Positions 9,610 to 19,517 are shown, counted from the first letter of the stretch. The stretch: 64,000 nt of DNA from Rhizobium sp. Q54 (GCA_945882615.1 CAMCWK010000016.1:1-64000), one strand, 5' to 3'. Notes: generated by a model from the sequence alone, not told the origin. Numbers and translations are program-made.

Positions 9610-10430
9610 TTGCTCGCCTCTTCCGGCCGCTCGCTTGCGCTCGCGGCATTCGGCGCTCGGAACGGTCCACCGGACCGTTCCGTCGGCGGAGCCGACCGCG
9701 CCTCATCCATCAGCCGGCGCATCTCGCGGATCGACGCATCAAGCCCGACAAAGATCGCCTCGCCGATCAGGAAATGACCGATGTTGAGCTCGCGCATTTC
9801 GGCGATGGCGGCGATGGGTTTTACATTGTCATAGGTCAGGCCATGGCCGGCATGAACTTCCAGTCCCATGCGCCCGGCGGCGGCAGCGCCGTTGCGCGCG
9901 GCTTCCAGATGCAGCGCGACGGCCCGCCGGTCGTCGGCGATCACCGCTTCGCAATAGGCGCCCGTGCAAAACTCCACCACCGGCGCGTTCAGCGCATGGG
10001 CCGCTTCGATCTGGCGGGATACCGGATCGATGAACAGCGAGACACGAATCCCGGCCCCACGCATTTTCGCGATCATTGGCGCGAGATGATTGTGCTGGCC
10101 GGCAGCATCGATGCCGCCCTCGGTGGTACGCTCCTCGCGCTTTTCCGGCACCAGGCAGACGGCATGGGGTTTGGTGCGAAGCGCAATTTCCAGCATCTCG
10201 TCGGTGGCGGCCATTTCCAGATTGAGCGGAATGCCGATCTGGGCTGAAAGCTTTTCGATATCGCTGTCGGCGATATGGCGCCGGTCTTCACGCAGATGGG
10301 CCGTGATGGAATCCGCGCCCGCCTTGGCCGCGATCAGCGCCGCACGCAAGGGATCGGGATAGGGCGAGCCCCGCGCGTTGCGCACCGTGGCGACGTGGTC
10401 GATATTGACGCCGAGGCGAAGGTTGCTCAC
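9606..10430 (-). CDS. pdxJ: Pyridoxine 5'-phosphate synthase
   Basis: Condenses 1-deoxyxylulose 5-phosphate with 3-amino-2-oxopropyl phosphate to make PNP in vitamin B6 synthesis. The GTG start gives (V)[20 protein letters not shown], the family N-terminus; the upstream open frame is a pyrE shadow. Further motifs are [14 protein letters not shown] and [15 protein letters not shown] near the C-terminus. The GTG overlaps the pyrE stop (GTGA). The last ~27 residues, after MRRLMDEAR, are encoded by a dispersed palindromic repeat (9625-9682) and look like an added low-complexity tail. 274 residues is longer than the ~240-250 typical of the family. Confidence 0.94.
   Translation of the reverse strand: MSNLRLGVNIDHVATVRNARGSPYPDPLRAALIAAKAGADSITAHLREDRRHIADSDIEKLSAQIGIPLNLEMAATDEMLEIALRTKPHAVCLVPEKREERTTEGGIDAAGQHNHLAPMIAKMRGAGIRVSLFIDPVSRQIEAAHALNAPVVEFCTGAYCEAVIADDRRAVALHLEAARNGAAAAGRMGLEVHAGHGLTYDNVKPIAAIAEMRELNIGHFLIGEAIFVGLDASIREMRRLMDEARSAPPTERSGGPFRAPNAASASERPEEASK
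9625..9682 (+). repeat. Palindromic repeat, family 1, copy A (inside the pdxJ 3' end)
   Basis: A GC-rich head (GCTCGCTTGCGCTCGCGGC, TTCG) precedes an 11-bp perfect inverted repeat, CGGAACGGTCC and GGACCGTTCCG, with a 3-base centre (9658-9682). It has the same layout as copies at 15533, 44048 and 52958 but lies in coding sequence, supplying most of the PdxJ C-terminal tail. Confidence 0.75.
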
Positions 10431-11011
10431 GCAAGCCCTCTGGAACCCGGCTTGACGGCAGGCTTGTTGCGCAGGTGCAGCGGCAGCTTGTCCGCCGGCC
10501 AGGCCTGCACTTTCCATTCCGCCAGCGCGATCAGCGGCACACCCACCTTCGCCTTGCCACCGGAGCGGTCGATCAGACAGCAGGCGGCGACAACCTTGGC
10601 GCCCGTCTTCTTGATGGCGGCGATGCATTCGCGTGACGACACGCCGGTGGAGATGATGTCTTCCACCATCAGAACCTTCTGGCCGCGCTTGAGGGTAAAG
10701 TTGCGGCGCAGCTGGAACTCGCCGTCCACCCGCTCGACATACATGGCCGGCAAGCCCAACTGGCGGCCCATCTCATAGCCCGGCACGATCCCGCCCACCG
10801 CCGGGGAGACGATGGCGGTAATCTCGTCCGGGATTTCCTTCTTCACCTTGGCAGCTAGCGCCTTGCACAGCTTGGCGGTGCGCCTGGCATCCTGGAAGAC
10901 CAGCGCCTTTTGCAGGAATTTGTCGGAATGCAGCCCCGAGGAGAGGATGAAATGGCCCTCGAGCAACGCGCCCGATTTCTTGAATTCGCTTAAGACCTGA
11001 TCGACATTCAC
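10427..11011 (-). CDS. pyrE: Orotate phosphoribosyltransferase
   Basis: Converts orotate and PRPP to orotidine 5'-phosphate in pyrimidine synthesis. The N-terminus has [12 protein letters not shown], and the PRPP-binding motif is [13 protein letters not shown]. 194 residues is normal. It overlaps rsh by 4 bases at its start and pdxJ by 4 bases at its end. pyrB lies 15 kb away in the same window. Confidence 0.94.
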   Translation of the reverse strand: MNVDQVLSEFKKSGALLEGHFILSSGLHSDKFLQKALVFQDARRTAKLCKALAAKVKKEIPDEITAIVSPAVGGIVPGYEMGRQLGLPAMYVERVDGEFQLRRNFTLKRGQKVLMVEDIISTGVSSRECIAAIKKTGAKVVAACCLIDRSGGKAKVGVPLIALAEWKVQAWPADKLPLHLRNKPAVKPGSRGLA

Positions 11012-13236
11012 TGCACCAACTCCGCCTCGCGCACACGGTCGACCGATTCGACCGTGTCGGATACGCGTAGCGCGCCCAGGATATTCTGCAAATGCGCCAC
11101 GTCGCGCACTTCGATATCCACGGTGAATTCGAAGAACAGCGGATTGCGGGCCGTCACCTTCAAGTTGAAGATATTGCCGCCATTGGCGGCGATGGCCGTC
11201 ATCACCGTGGCCAGACTTCCGGGCGAATTCTTCACCCGCACCATGATCCGCGCCACCGACAGACCCATGTCGGAGGCGCCCAGTCCCCAGCCCACATCCA
11301 GCCAGTCGTCCATGTTCTGCGCCTTGTCCAGTTCTGCGCAGTCGATGGTGTGGATCGTCAGCCCCTCGCCCGGGGTGCGGATGCCGACAATGCGATCACC
11401 CGGCAGCGGATGACAGCATTGGCCCAGCGTGTAGGAGATGCCTTGGGTCAGACCGCGAATGGAGATGGGCTTGACCTCACCCTGTCCCGACTTCTTGGCC
11501 GCCTTGCCGCTGCGCTTGAGTTCGGGAAATACAGCCTGCAGCACTTCATTGCCGCGCAGAGCCCCGCGTCCGACATCGGCATAGACATCCTCGGCCTTGG
11601 GCAGGCGCAGTTTCTTGGCCACGTCCTCAATGGCCTTGTCAGTCAGCTCGCGCTTTTCATCTTCAAAGGCCTTTTCCAGGATCTTGCGGCCAAAGCGGAC
11701 ATGCTCGTCGCGCTGGGCATGGCGCAGGAAGCGGCGGATTTCGGCCCGGGCCCGCCCCGTGACCACGAACTGCTCCCACATCGGCGAGGGCGTGGAATCC
11801 TTGGTGGTGATGATTTCCACCTGGTCGCCATTTTTCAGCGGCGTGTGCAGGGCGACATGGTTGCCGTTGATCTTGGCGCCCACCGCGCTGTTGCCCATGT
11901 CGGTATGGACCGCATAGGCGAAATCGATGGGCGTGGCGCCCTTGGGGAGCGAGATCAGAGAGCCCTTGGGTGTGAAGCAGAAAACCTGGTCCTGATACAT
12001 GGCGAGGCGCGAATGCTCGAGCACCTCTTCGGCGCTGTCGCCGCGCTCCAGAAGATCCACCATGTCCCTGAGCCAGCCATAGGTGACACTGTCCTCTTTT
12101 TTGCCGGTCTCGGGGACATGCTCGCGGTAACGCCAGTGCGCCGCCACGCCCCGTTCAGCGATATCGTGCATGTCCTGGGTGCGGATCTGGATTTCCACCC
12201 GCTGCTTTTCCGGCCCGATCACCGTGGTATGGATCGAGCGGTAGCCGTTGGGCTTGGGCGTGGAAATGAAATCCTTGAACCGCTCCGGCACCATCTGCCA
12301 GCTGGTATGGATGATGCCGAGCGCGCGGTAGCAATCGGCGGTCGAGCTCACGATCACCCGGAAGCCGAAAATGTCGGACAGCTGCTCGAAGGACAGTTTC
12401 TTGGTCTGCAGCTTGCGCCAGATGGAAAAGGGCCGCTTGCCCCGGCCATAGACCCAGGCCTCCATGCCATGCTCGGCCAGTTTGCGCTTGATCTGGTCGG
12501 CGATGCGGCCCACCCGGTCGCCGCCCACCATGTCGAGACGCGCGAAGTGCGTGACGATGGAATTGCGCGCTTCCGAATCCAGTTCCGCGAAGGCCAGGTC
12601 TTCCAGCTCCTCGCGCATGTTCTGCATGCCGATGCGGCCCGCCAGCGGGGCATAGATGTCCACCGTCTCCTGGGCGATGCGGCGGCGCTTGTCCGGCTTG
12701 TCGATATATCCCAGCGTGCGCATGTTGTGCAGGCGGTCCGCCAGCTTCACCAGCAGCACGCGAATGTCGCTGGTGATGGCCAGCATCAGCTTGCGGAAAT
12801 TCTCCGCCTGCTTGGTGCGTTCGGAAAAGACTTCCAGCTGGGACAGTTTGGTGACGCCATCCACCAGATTGGCGATCTCTTCGCCGAATTTTTCCCTCAC
12901 GTCCTCATAGGTAACCAGCGTGTCCTCGATCGTGTCGTGCAGCAGCGCCGTCACGATGGTGGGCACGTCGAGCTTGAGGTCGGTGAGGATGGCCGCCACT
13001 TCCAACGGATGGGCGAAATAGGGATCGCCCGAGGCACGGAACTGCTTGCCGTGCGCTGTCATGGCATAGACATAGGCCTTGTTCAGCAGCGCCTCATCGG
13101 CAGCGGCGTCATAGGCCAGCACCCGCTCGACCAGATCGGTCTGGCGCATCAGCCGGCGGCGACCGCGCGCGGGCGCAGGTACCGGAACCGGTTTGGCGGG
13201 CTTTTCAGCCGCTGTGACAGGGGTGGGCGGGCTCAT
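11008..13236 (-). CDS. Bifunctional (p)ppGpp synthetase/hydrolase, RelA/SpoT homologue
   Basis: Long RSH protein that makes and degrades the stringent-response alarmone. The HD hydrolase domain has YFAHPLEVA and ALLHDTIEDT (with intact HD), so hydrolase activity is expected. The synthetase domain contains FGFRVIV, GYRSIHTTV and EIQIRT. A TGS domain (VFCFTPKGSLISLPKGATPIDFAY) and a C-terminal ACT domain follow. 742 residues matches the single bifunctional Rsh usual in alphaproteobacteria. It is preceded by rpoZ, the common rpoZ-rsh pairing. Confidence 0.94.
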   Translation of the reverse strand: MSPPTPVTAAEKPAKPVPVPAPARGRRRLMRQTDLVERVLAYDAAADEALLNKAYVYAMTAHGKQFRASGDPYFAHPLEVAAILTDLKLDVPTIVTALLHDTIEDTLVTYEDVREKFGEEIANLVDGVTKLSQLEVFSERTKQAENFRKLMLAITSDIRVLLVKLADRLHNMRTLGYIDKPDKRRRIAQETVDIYAPLAGRIGMQNMREELEDLAFAELDSEARNSIVTHFARLDMVGGDRVGRIADQIKRKLAEHGMEAWVYGRGKRPFSIWRKLQTKKLSFEQLSDIFGFRVIVSSTADCYRALGIIHTSWQMVPERFKDFISTPKPNGYRSIHTTVIGPEKQRVEIQIRTQDMHDIAERGVAAHWRYREHVPETGKKEDSVTYGWLRDMVDLLERGDSAEEVLEHSRLAMYQDQVFCFTPKGSLISLPKGATPIDFAYAVHTDMGNSAVGAKINGNHVALHTPLKNGDQVEIITTKDSTPSPMWEQFVVTGRARAEIRRFLRHAQRDEHVRFGRKILEKAFEDEKRELTDKAIEDVAKKLRLPKAEDVYADVGRGALRGNEVLQAVFPELKRSGKAAKKSGQGEVKPISIRGLTQGISYTLGQCCHPLPGDRIVGIRTPGEGLTIHTIDCAELDKAQNMDDWLDVGWGLGASDMGLSVARIMVRVKNSPGSLATVMTAIAANGGNIFNLKVTARNPLFFEFTVDIEVRDVAHLQNILGALRVSDTVESVDRVREAELVQ

Positions 13237-13310
13237 CTACCCAAATATAGGCAGATAAACTGAGAATCAGAACCTAATGGGGACCGAAAAGCCCGGAATT
13301 GGCCGCGAAA

Positions 13311-13694
13311 CTACTCTTCGTAGTCTGCTTCCGGCTCCGGCTGGGGTTCGGCGCGGCGCTGGGCCTCAGTCGTAAGAGCGCGCAGCAGTTCTTCCTCGGT
13401 GACCTGGCGGTGCGAGGGATCCTCGCGGTCGTCGGCCTCGGGGCGGGATTCTTCGGGTTCGTCCACTTCGGCATGCTTTTGCAGCGAGCGGATGTAATCT
13501 TCCTTGGAATCTTCCGGCTTGATCAGCTTGGCGGCGATTTCGCGCAAGGCCACGACTGGGTTCTTGTCACGGTCGCGTTCCAGCATCGGCTCGGCGCCGC
13601 CCGACAGCTGGCGGGCGCGGAACCCCGCGGCCAGGACCAGATCAAAGCGGGTGGGGATCTTGTCGACGCAATCTTCGACGGTGACGCGGGCCAT
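13311..13694 (-). CDS. rpoZ: DNA-directed RNA polymerase subunit omega
   Basis: Small RNA polymerase subunit that helps assemble beta-prime. The N-terminus [20 protein letters not shown] and the [10 protein letters not shown] segment are diagnostic. From about residue 80 the protein has a long acidic, low-complexity tail rich in Glu, Pro and Arg, giving 127 residues. Located between folK and rsh as in many alphaproteobacteria. Confidence 0.95.
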   Translation of the reverse strand: MARVTVEDCVDKIPTRFDLVLAAGFRARQLSGGAEPMLERDRDKNPVVALREIAAKLIKPEDSKEDYIRSLQKHAEVDEPEESRPEADDREDPSHRQVTEEELLRALTTEAQRRAEPQPEPEADYEE

Positions 13695-13778
13695 AGGAAT
13701 CCTTCAAGTTCAACAGGTTAGCGGCCCGAAAAGCCGCGAACTCCGGGAGATGGCGCCCGAATAACAGAAAAAAACGGC

Positions 13779-14264
13779 TTAAGCGAGCTTTTTGGGGGCG
13801 TCCCGGTCGGGCAGCGCCGCCAGCAGTTCACCAGCCCCCTGCCCCGAAACCGGGTGGCGCCAGCCTGGCGCGACTTCGGCCAGGGGAACCAGAACGAAGC
13901 TGCGCCCGGCCAATCTGGGATGCGGTAGCGTTATGCCATCGTCCATTACCCGACCGTCATGATCCAGCAAATCAATATCCAGCGTCCGGGGTGCGTTCGG
14001 CACGGAACGCATCCGCCCGAACTCAGTTTCCACCCCATGCAAAAGATCCAGAAGTTCAACGGGTTGGAGCGCCGTTTTGAGGGCGGCGACCGCGTTGACG
14101 AAGGGCGGATCGGCGCCCTCCGGCCAGGCCGGGGTTTCATAGAAGGACGAGACGGACAGGATTTTAACGCCCAGCGCTTCCAGCCGGGCAAGGGCGCGGT
14201 TGAGCGTCTCTGCCGGCGGGCCCGCAGCGGACGCCAGATTACCGCCTAGCGCGATCAGGATCAC
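13779..14264 (-). CDS. folK: 2-amino-4-hydroxy-6-hydroxymethyldihydropteridine pyrophosphokinase
   Basis: HPPK transfers pyrophosphate from ATP to the pterin in folate synthesis. The start is taken as the GTG giving (V)ILIALGGNLAS, the usual family N-terminus; an ATG six codons upstream (14282) is the alternative. The signature RTLDIDLLDHDGR and the substrate segment LPHPRLAGRSFVLVPLAEVAP are present. About 161 residues. First gene of the minus-strand run towards recO; diverges from the NYN gene, leaving only about 50 bases for both promoters. Confidence 0.92.
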   Translation of the reverse strand: MILIALGGNLASAAGPPAETLNRALARLEALGVKILSVSSFYETPAWPEGADPPFVNAVAALKTALQPVELLDLLHGVETEFGRMRSVPNAPRTLDIDLLDHDGRVMDDGITLPHPRLAGRSFVLVPLAEVAPGWRHPVSGQGAGELLAALPDRDAPKKLA

Positions 14265-14317
14265 GGGCCCGCACCGGCACATAAGGTGCGCCGCCCTTTA
14301 GATGTTTTGGAGGTCAT

Positions 14318-14884
14318 ATGCTTTTTTATCCGGCCGAGAAGCTCGCATTGTTCATCGACGGCGCCAACCTGTATGGCGCGGCCAAGGGGCTGCAATTCGA
14401 TATCGATTATAAGCGGCTGCTGGAATTGTTCGCGCGCAAGGGCAATCTGGTGCGCGCATTTTATTATACCGCCGTGGCGGAAGACCAGGAGTTTTCGCCC
14501 CTGCGCCCGCTGGTGGACTGGCTGGATTACAACGGCTTTGCGGTGGTGACCAAGCCGCTGAAGGAATTTACTGACAGCCAGGGCCGCCGCCGCGTCAAAG
14601 GCAACATGGACATCGAGCTGGCCATCGACGTGATGGAGATGTCGTCCTGTGTCGATCATGTGGTGATCTTTTCCGGCGACGGCGACTTTCGCCGTCTGGT
14701 GGAGGCGGTGCAGCGACGCGGCAAGCGGGTCAGCGTGGTTTCCACCATCCGCACCCAGCCCCCCATGGTGGCCGACGAACTGCGCCGCCAGGCCGACAAT
14801 TTCATCGAGTTGGATGACCTCAAGAGCCAGATCGCCCGCGACGGTGGCAGCAAGCCCGCGCCGGCGTTTGTGCAAAGCGCGTGA
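14318..14884 (+). CDS. NYN domain (LabA/DUF88-like) putative nuclease
   Basis: A PIN-like NYN-domain protein predicted to act on RNA. The acidic metal-site residues are visible in ALFIDGANLY (N-terminal Asp), NMDIELAIDVME and VIFSGDGDFRRLVEAV, with SGDGDF being the classic third motif. The short C-terminal tail is likely disordered. 188 residues, normal for the stand-alone family. No function is established for this alphaproteobacterial branch. A uracil-DNA glycosylase gene follows 18 bases later on the same strand. Confidence 0.87.
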   Translation: MLFYPAEKLALFIDGANLYGAAKGLQFDIDYKRLLELFARKGNLVRAFYYTAVAEDQEFSPLRPLVDWLDYNGFAVVTKPLKEFTDSQGRRRVKGNMDIELAIDVMEMSSCVDHVVIFSGDGDFRRLVEAVQRRGKRVSVVSTIRTQPPMVADELRRQADNFIELDDLKSQIARDGGSKPAPAFVQSA

Positions 14885-14902
14885 ATTTTGTAGTCGGGGG
14901 AG

Positions 14903-15547
14903 ATGAAATCTCCCCTCACCCCACCGCATGATTGCCCGCTCTGCCCGCGGCTGGTGGCGTTCCGCGAGAGCAACCGCGTCAAATATCCGGACTGGTTCAA
15001 TGGGCCCGTACCAAGCTTCGGTCCCCTCACCGCGCGTATTTTGATCGCAGGGCTGGCGCCGGGGCTGCAGGGCGCCAACCGCACGGGGCGGCCTTTCACC
15101 GGCGACTGGGCTGGCGACCTGCTTTACGACACGCTGCTGAAGCTTGGCCTGGCCAAGGGCGTGTATGACGAGCGCATCGACGACACGCTGGAGCTGGTGG
15201 ATTGCCGCATCGCCAATGCGGTGCGCTGCGTGCCGCCCCAGAACAAGCCCGAACCCAGTGAGATCAAGACCTGCCGCCAGTTCCTGATATCAGAACTGGA
15301 AACCCTGCTGAACGTGAAAGTGATCCTGGCGCTGGGCAAGATCGCCCATGACAGCGTGCTGACCACGCTGGGCGCCAAGATCAGTGCGCACCCGTTCCAG
15401 CACGGCTCGGTCTATACGATTGGAAAGTTCCAGCTGATTTCGAGCTATCACTGCTCGCGTTACAACACCAACACAAGAAGACTGACCACCGAAATGTTCG
15501 AGGATGTGGTTGGCAAGGCGAAGGCGTTGGTCCGGCCACTCGCTTAA
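14903..15547 (+). CDS. Uracil-DNA glycosylase family 5 (UDGb-type)
   Basis: Predicted base-excision-repair glycosylase with a 4Fe-4S cluster. The first Cys pair is in CPLCPRL near the N-terminus and further Cys in DCRIANAVRC and KTCRQF. The catalytic loop GLAPGLQGANRTGRPFTGD is the family-5 motif A, which lacks the usual polar Asp. Motif B is SSYHCSRYNTNTRRLT. 214 residues is normal. The last codons lie in the head of a dispersed repeat (15533-15591), so the exact C-terminus may be recent. Confidence 0.87.
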   Translation: MKSPLTPPHDCPLCPRLVAFRESNRVKYPDWFNGPVPSFGPLTARILIAGLAPGLQGANRTGRPFTGDWAGDLLYDTLLKLGLAKGVYDERIDDTLELVDCRIANAVRCVPPQNKPEPSEIKTCRQFLISELETLLNVKVILALGKIAHDSVLTTLGAKISAHPFQHGSVYTIGKFQLISSYHCSRYNTNTRRLTTEMFEDVVGKAKALVRPLA

Positions 15548-15591
15548 ACTCGCGGCGTTCGGCCGGGCAAAGGTCCACTGGACCTTTTGCC
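15533..15591 (+). repeat. Palindromic repeat, family 1, copy B
   Basis: Head CCACTCGCTTAAACTCGCGG, then CGTTCG, then an inverted repeat GGCAAAGGTCCA against TGGACCTTTTGCC (15566-15591, one extra T). Same architecture as copies A, C and D. It begins inside the last codons of the glycosylase gene and fills the gap to smpB. Confidence 0.75.
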
Positions 15592-15602
15592 AAAAGCCGC
15601 CC

Positions 15603-16076
15603 TCACCCTTTGGCCCGCAGCAGCCGCGCCTTGTCGCGCGCCCAGTCGCGGTCCTTTTCGGTCTCGCGCTTGTCGTGCAGCTTCTTGCCCTTGGCCACGC
15701 CCAGTTCCAGCTTGGCCTTGCCCTTGGCGTTGAAATAGAGCTTCAGCGGGATCAGCGTCATGCCCTCGCGCTGGATGGCGGCCGCCAGGCGGTTGGCTTC
15801 ACGTTTGTGCACCAGCAGCTTGCGGGTGCGCTTGGGCTCGTGATTGAAGCGCGATGCCTGGGTGTATTCGGGGATGTAGCAATTGACCAGCCACAGCTCG
15901 CCGTCCTTGGCGTGGGCATAGGATTCCCCGATGGTGGTCTTGCCGCTGCGCAGGCTTTTGACCTCCGAACCCATCAGCATGATGCCGGCTTCCAGCGTTT
16001 CGCCGATCGCATAGGCGTAGCGCGCCTTGCGGTTGTCGGCGATGATCTTGAAACTGTCTTCTTTCTTTTTGGCCAT
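15603..16076 (-). CDS. smpB: SsrA-binding protein SmpB
   Basis: Partner of tmRNA in trans-translation. The start [20 protein letters not shown] is chosen because everything upstream in this frame is a shadow of dapA. Diagnostic motifs are [24 protein letters not shown] and the basic C-terminal tail [19 protein letters not shown]. 157 residues is normal. Its ATG shares one base with the dapA stop (TGATG), consistent with coupled translation. Confidence 0.95.
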   Translation of the reverse strand: MAKKKEDSFKIIADNRKARYAYAIGETLEAGIMLMGSEVKSLRSGKTTIGESYAHAKDGELWLVNCYIPEYTQASRFNHEPKRTRKLLVHKREANRLAAAIQREGMTLIPLKLYFNAKGKAKLELGVAKGKKLHDKRETEKDRDWARDKARLLRAKG

Positions 16077-16969
16077 CAGTTCTTGATGCCGGCGCCCTGC
16101 ATCGCGGCTTTCACCTGCGCGCGCGCCGCCTCGCTGGCTTCCACCAGCGGCAGGCGGACATCGGCGCTGCAAAGCCCCAGCAGGGACGCGGCATACTTCA
16201 CCGGCGCCGGGCTGGTCTCGTAGAACAGCGCGTCATGTAGCGGCATCAGCCGATCCTGATATTCCCGCGCCTTGGCGAAGTCGCCCGCGGCGCAGGCCGC
16301 CTGGAATTCGGCGCACAGCCTGGGCGCGACATTGGCGGTCACCGAGATGCAGCCCGAACCGCCATGAGCGTTGTAGCCCAGCGCGGTGCCGTCCTCGCCC
16401 GAGATCAAAAGCCAGTCCTTGCCGCAGGCCAGACGCTCGCGGCTGGGGCGCATCAGATCGGCGGTGGCGTCCTTCACCCCGATGATATTCTTGTGCTTGC
16501 ACAAGCGCGCCATGGTCTCGACGCTGATCCCCACCACGGCGCGGCCGGGGATATTGTACAGCACGATCGGAATATCGACGGCATCAGCAATGGCCATGAA
16601 ATGGCGGTACTGACCTTCCTGGGTCGGCTTGTTGTAGTAGCCGGTCACATGCAGGACGGCGTCGCAGCCGACCTCCTTGGCATGGCGGGTGCGCATGATG
16701 GCTTCTTCGGTGGAATTGGAACCCGCGCCAGCGATCACCGGCACGCGGCCCTTGGCTTCCTCGACGCAGATCTCAATCACCCGGGCATGTTCGTCATGGC
16801 TCAGGGTCGGCGATTCGCCGGTGGTGCCACAGGGAACCAGGCCCTGGGTTCCTTCGGCGATCTGCCAGTTCACCAGCTTGCGGAACGCCGCCTCATCCAC
16901 CTTGCCATCCTTGAAGGGCGTGATCAGGGCGGTGATGGAGCCTTTGATGCGGTCGCGGATGCTGGTCAT
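16076..16969 (-). CDS. dapA: 4-hydroxy-tetrahydrodipicolinate synthase
   Basis: Condenses pyruvate with aspartate semialdehyde in the lysine/diaminopimelate pathway. The chosen start gives [20 protein letters not shown]; an in-frame start 12 codons upstream (17005) is less likely. Motifs include [26 protein letters not shown], the VLYNIPGR Tyr-containing segment, and IIGVKDAT with the Schiff-base lysine. 297 residues is typical. Divergent from slt, with about 135 bp between starts. Confidence 0.95.
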   Translation of the reverse strand: MTSIRDRIKGSITALITPFKDGKVDEAAFRKLVNWQIAEGTQGLVPCGTTGESPTLSHDEHARVIEICVEEAKGRVPVIAGAGSNSTEEAIMRTRHAKEVGCDAVLHVTGYYNKPTQEGQYRHFMAIADAVDIPIVLYNIPGRAVVGISVETMARLCKHKNIIGVKDATADLMRPSRERLACGKDWLLISGEDGTALGYNAHGGSGCISVTANVAPRLCAEFQAACAAGDFAKAREYQDRLMPLHDALFYETSPAPVKYAASLLGLCSADVRLPLVEASEAARAQVKAAMQGAGIKN

Positions 16970-17105
16970 GGTCGAGTTCCAGTTTTTCTTTTCGGGACCG
17001 GTCACATTTATGCCGGAAGCTTAGGTCCCATTATGGCCTTCCCGGCGGGCATCCGTCTAAGCTGATCCCGACTTTTCAACAAGCCAACAGACCCTAAATC
17101 CGCCC

Positions 17106-19244
17106 ATGTCCTTTTCGCGTGCCTGCCTTTTTTCCCTGCCTTTGTCCGGCGCCCTGATCGCGGGCAGCCTTCACCACAGCCTGGCCCAGAGCCTGCCCGC
17201 CGGGCTGACCCGCAGCGGCGATGTGGTGATGATGCAGCCCATTGCCGACGCCAGCAGCGCCAGCGGGGTTTCCACCACCCGGCAAAGCCGGCTGAAATTC
17301 CTTACCCCGCCCGAGCATGACATTTTCAGCCGCGCCTTTGCGGCCGCGGTGCGCGGCGACTGGGTGGCGGCGCGCTCGCTTGCCGCACAGGGACAGAACG
17401 CGACAGCCAAACGCCTTCTGGAGTGGCGCTATGCGCTGGATCGCAACAGCGGCGCGACCTTCGCCGAAATAGACGCGGTCATCAAAGATACTGACGCCAA
17501 GGGCGCCAGCGCCTGGCCGCTCAGAGGCACGCTGCAGGCCCGCGCCGAGGCCGTGCTTCCCGCCGACATGGCCCCCAGCGCCGTCGTGGCATGGTTCGCC
17601 GGCAAGACGCCCAACTCGGCGATCGGCAAGATCCGGCTGGGCGAGGCGCTGGTCGCCACCGGCGAAAAGACACGCGGCGCAGCGCTGATCCGGACCGGAT
17701 GGATCGAAGGCAGCTTCGACACCCCTGTCGAACTGGAAATCGCACAGAAGGATGCCACCCATCTGACGGCGCAAGCCGATCGCGCCCGCCTGAACAACTT
17801 GATCTGGGCCGGTCAGACCAGCGCTGCCAGGCGGCTGGTGGCACTCGTCGATGGAAAGGCCGCAGACATCGCCAATGCCCGCATCGCCCTGGCTGGCGGC
17901 ATCCCCAAGAACACGGCAGTGCTGGACAAGGTCGCCGATTCCAGCGATCCCGACTTGCTGTTCGATTGGAGCCGGGCGCTGCGCCGGGCGAACCGCGACC
18001 GCGAAGCCAATGCCATGCTGCTGCGCGTGCCGGCGGCGCCGCTGGTCAAGGATCGCGCGGCGCGGTGGTGGAATGAGAGCGCCATACAGGCGCGCGATGC
18101 GCTGACCAGCGGCAATCCGCGCATGGCGCTGGACCTGGTCCGGCATGCTGGCTTTGCCAGCGGCGTACAGTTCGCCGAGCAGGAGTTCCTGGCCGGGTTC
18201 ATCGCCCTGCGCTTTCTGAAAGAGCCGGCGGCCGCGCTGGAACATTTCCGCAAGCTGGAAGCGGGCGTCGCCCGCCCCATCAGCAAGAGCCGCGCCTTGT
18301 ACTGGCAGGGCCGTAGCCTGGAGGCCCCGGGGGACACCACGGCCGCGCTGGGCCGCTACCGGGCGGCGGCGGCCTATCCCGACACCTTCTACGGTCAGGT
18401 GGCGCTGGCACGCACGGATGCCAAGCCGATTTTGCGTCTGACCGACACCATCGTGGAAGCCGCACCGCCCAGTGAGGTGGAAGCCTCCCCGCTGGTCAAT
18501 GAGATCAAGGTGCTCGCCGATCTGGGCCAGGCGGCGAGCCTGCGCAGCTTTGTCGAGCGCCATGTCGAAACCCATTCCGCACCGCGCCAGGTCAAGCGGC
18601 TGATGATGATGCTCAATGACTGGGGTTATCCGGAAATTTCGGTGCGGCTGGCCAAGAGCCTGGGCTATGACGGCGTGCCGATGCCGCAATTCTCCTATCC
18701 GGTCATCACGCTGCCCGCCTATGTGGGTCCGGGCAGCGCGCCTGATCCGGCGCTGGTCCATGGTCTGATCCGGCAGGAAACCGAATTCGACGCCTATGCC
18801 ATTTCCAGCGCCGGCGCGCGGGGCCTGATGCAGATGATGCCGGCCAGCGCCAAGGTCGCCGCCCGGCAGGCGAACCTGCCCTACCGGCCTGACGCCCTGA
18901 TCGGCGACACGGTTTACAACATGCAGCTTGGCATGACGGAATATCGCGTCCATCTGGACCGCTATGGCGGCTCGCTGATCCTGGCGGCGGCTTCCTACAA
19001 TGCCGGTCCCGGCAACGCCCGCAAATGGGTGGCGGCCAATGGCGATCCGCGTACGCCGGGTGTGGACCCGATCGACTGGATCGAGCTGATCCCGTTCGGC
19101 GAGACCCGCAATTACGTTCAGCGTGTATTGGAAAATGCCCAGGTCTATCGCGCCAGGCTGGCGGGCAAGGAGGCTCCCTTGCGGATACTGCCGGATCTGT
19201 ATGCGCCGCAGGCCCCCGGCGTCACGGCGTTGGCGGCGAAGTGA
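17106..19244 (+). CDS. slt: Soluble lytic murein transglycosylase
   Basis: Periplasmic enzyme that cleaves peptidoglycan to 1,6-anhydromuropeptides. An N-terminal signal peptide (about 1-27) precedes a long superhelical U-domain of paired helices and a C-terminal SLT/lysozyme-like domain. The catalytic Glu558 is in GLIRQETEFDAYAISSAGAR, followed by GLMQMMP, AAASYNAGPGNARKW and YVQRVLENAQVYR. 712 residues fits Slt70-like enzymes. The dapA-slt divergent arrangement is common in alphaproteobacteria. Confidence 0.93.
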   Translation: MSFSRACLFSLPLSGALIAGSLHHSLAQSLPAGLTRSGDVVMMQPIADASSASGVSTTRQSRLKFLTPPEHDIFSRAFAAAVRGDWVAARSLAAQGQNATAKRLLEWRYALDRNSGATFAEIDAVIKDTDAKGASAWPLRGTLQARAEAVLPADMAPSAVVAWFAGKTPNSAIGKIRLGEALVATGEKTRGAALIRTGWIEGSFDTPVELEIAQKDATHLTAQADRARLNNLIWAGQTSAARRLVALVDGKAADIANARIALAGGIPKNTAVLDKVADSSDPDLLFDWSRALRRANRDREANAMLLRVPAAPLVKDRAARWWNESAIQARDALTSGNPRMALDLVRHAGFASGVQFAEQEFLAGFIALRFLKEPAAALEHFRKLEAGVARPISKSRALYWQGRSLEAPGDTTAALGRYRAAAAYPDTFYGQVALARTDAKPILRLTDTIVEAAPPSEVEASPLVNEIKVLADLGQAASLRSFVERHVETHSAPRQVKRLMMMLNDWGYPEISVRLAKSLGYDGVPMPQFSYPVITLPAYVGPGSAPDPALVHGLIRQETEFDAYAISSAGARGLMQMMPASAKVAARQANLPYRPDALIGDTVYNMQLGMTEYRVHLDRYGGSLILAAASYNAGPGNARKWVAANGDPRTPGVDPIDWIELIPFGETRNYVQRVLENAQVYRARLAGKEAPLRILPDLYAPQAPGVTALAAK

Positions 19245-19517
19245 TTACTTGAAAATATTGAGCCATTCGCGGGCAAGCTTCTGGGCTTCCGCGATCTGGG
19301 AGGGCTGCATTTCGGCGGCCAGCTGGTTGCGCCAGCTCTTGGCGGCTTCCACGCCGCGCACGGCGGCGAGGTTGAACCATTTGTGGGCCGCGACCATGTC
19401 GACGCCCACGCCCTGCCCGGTCGAATAGGCCAGGCCGAGATTGTAGAGCGCATCGGCGCGCCCTTCCTTGGCATCGCGCTCATACTGCGCGAGAGAGTCG
19501 ATATCGATGCAGGCCAC
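19245..19517 (-). CDS. Small Sel1-repeat protein
   Basis: A 90-residue protein with one or two Sel1-like (TPR-related) repeats: ADALYNLGLAYSTGQGVGVD followed by AAHKWFNLAAVRGVEAA. No signal peptide, so probably cytosolic; such repeats mediate protein contacts. It ends exactly against the slt stop (convergent, no spacer). The function is unknown. The frame is supported by the clear repeat consensus. Confidence 0.8.
   Translation of the reverse strand: MACIDIDSLAQYERDAKEGRADALYNLGLAYSTGQGVGVDMVAAHKWFNLAAVRGVEAAKSWRNQLAAEMQPSQIAEAQKLAREWLNIFK

Noticed and set aside
17094-18953. 619-codon open frame antisense to slt
   Set aside because: It is a mirror of a well-supported lytic transglycosylase gene in high-GC DNA, and its product shows no domain. 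The same applies to the long frames antisense to rsh (11092-13263), topA (31246-32709), the MFS gene (24706-26169) and gyrB (59347-60615).
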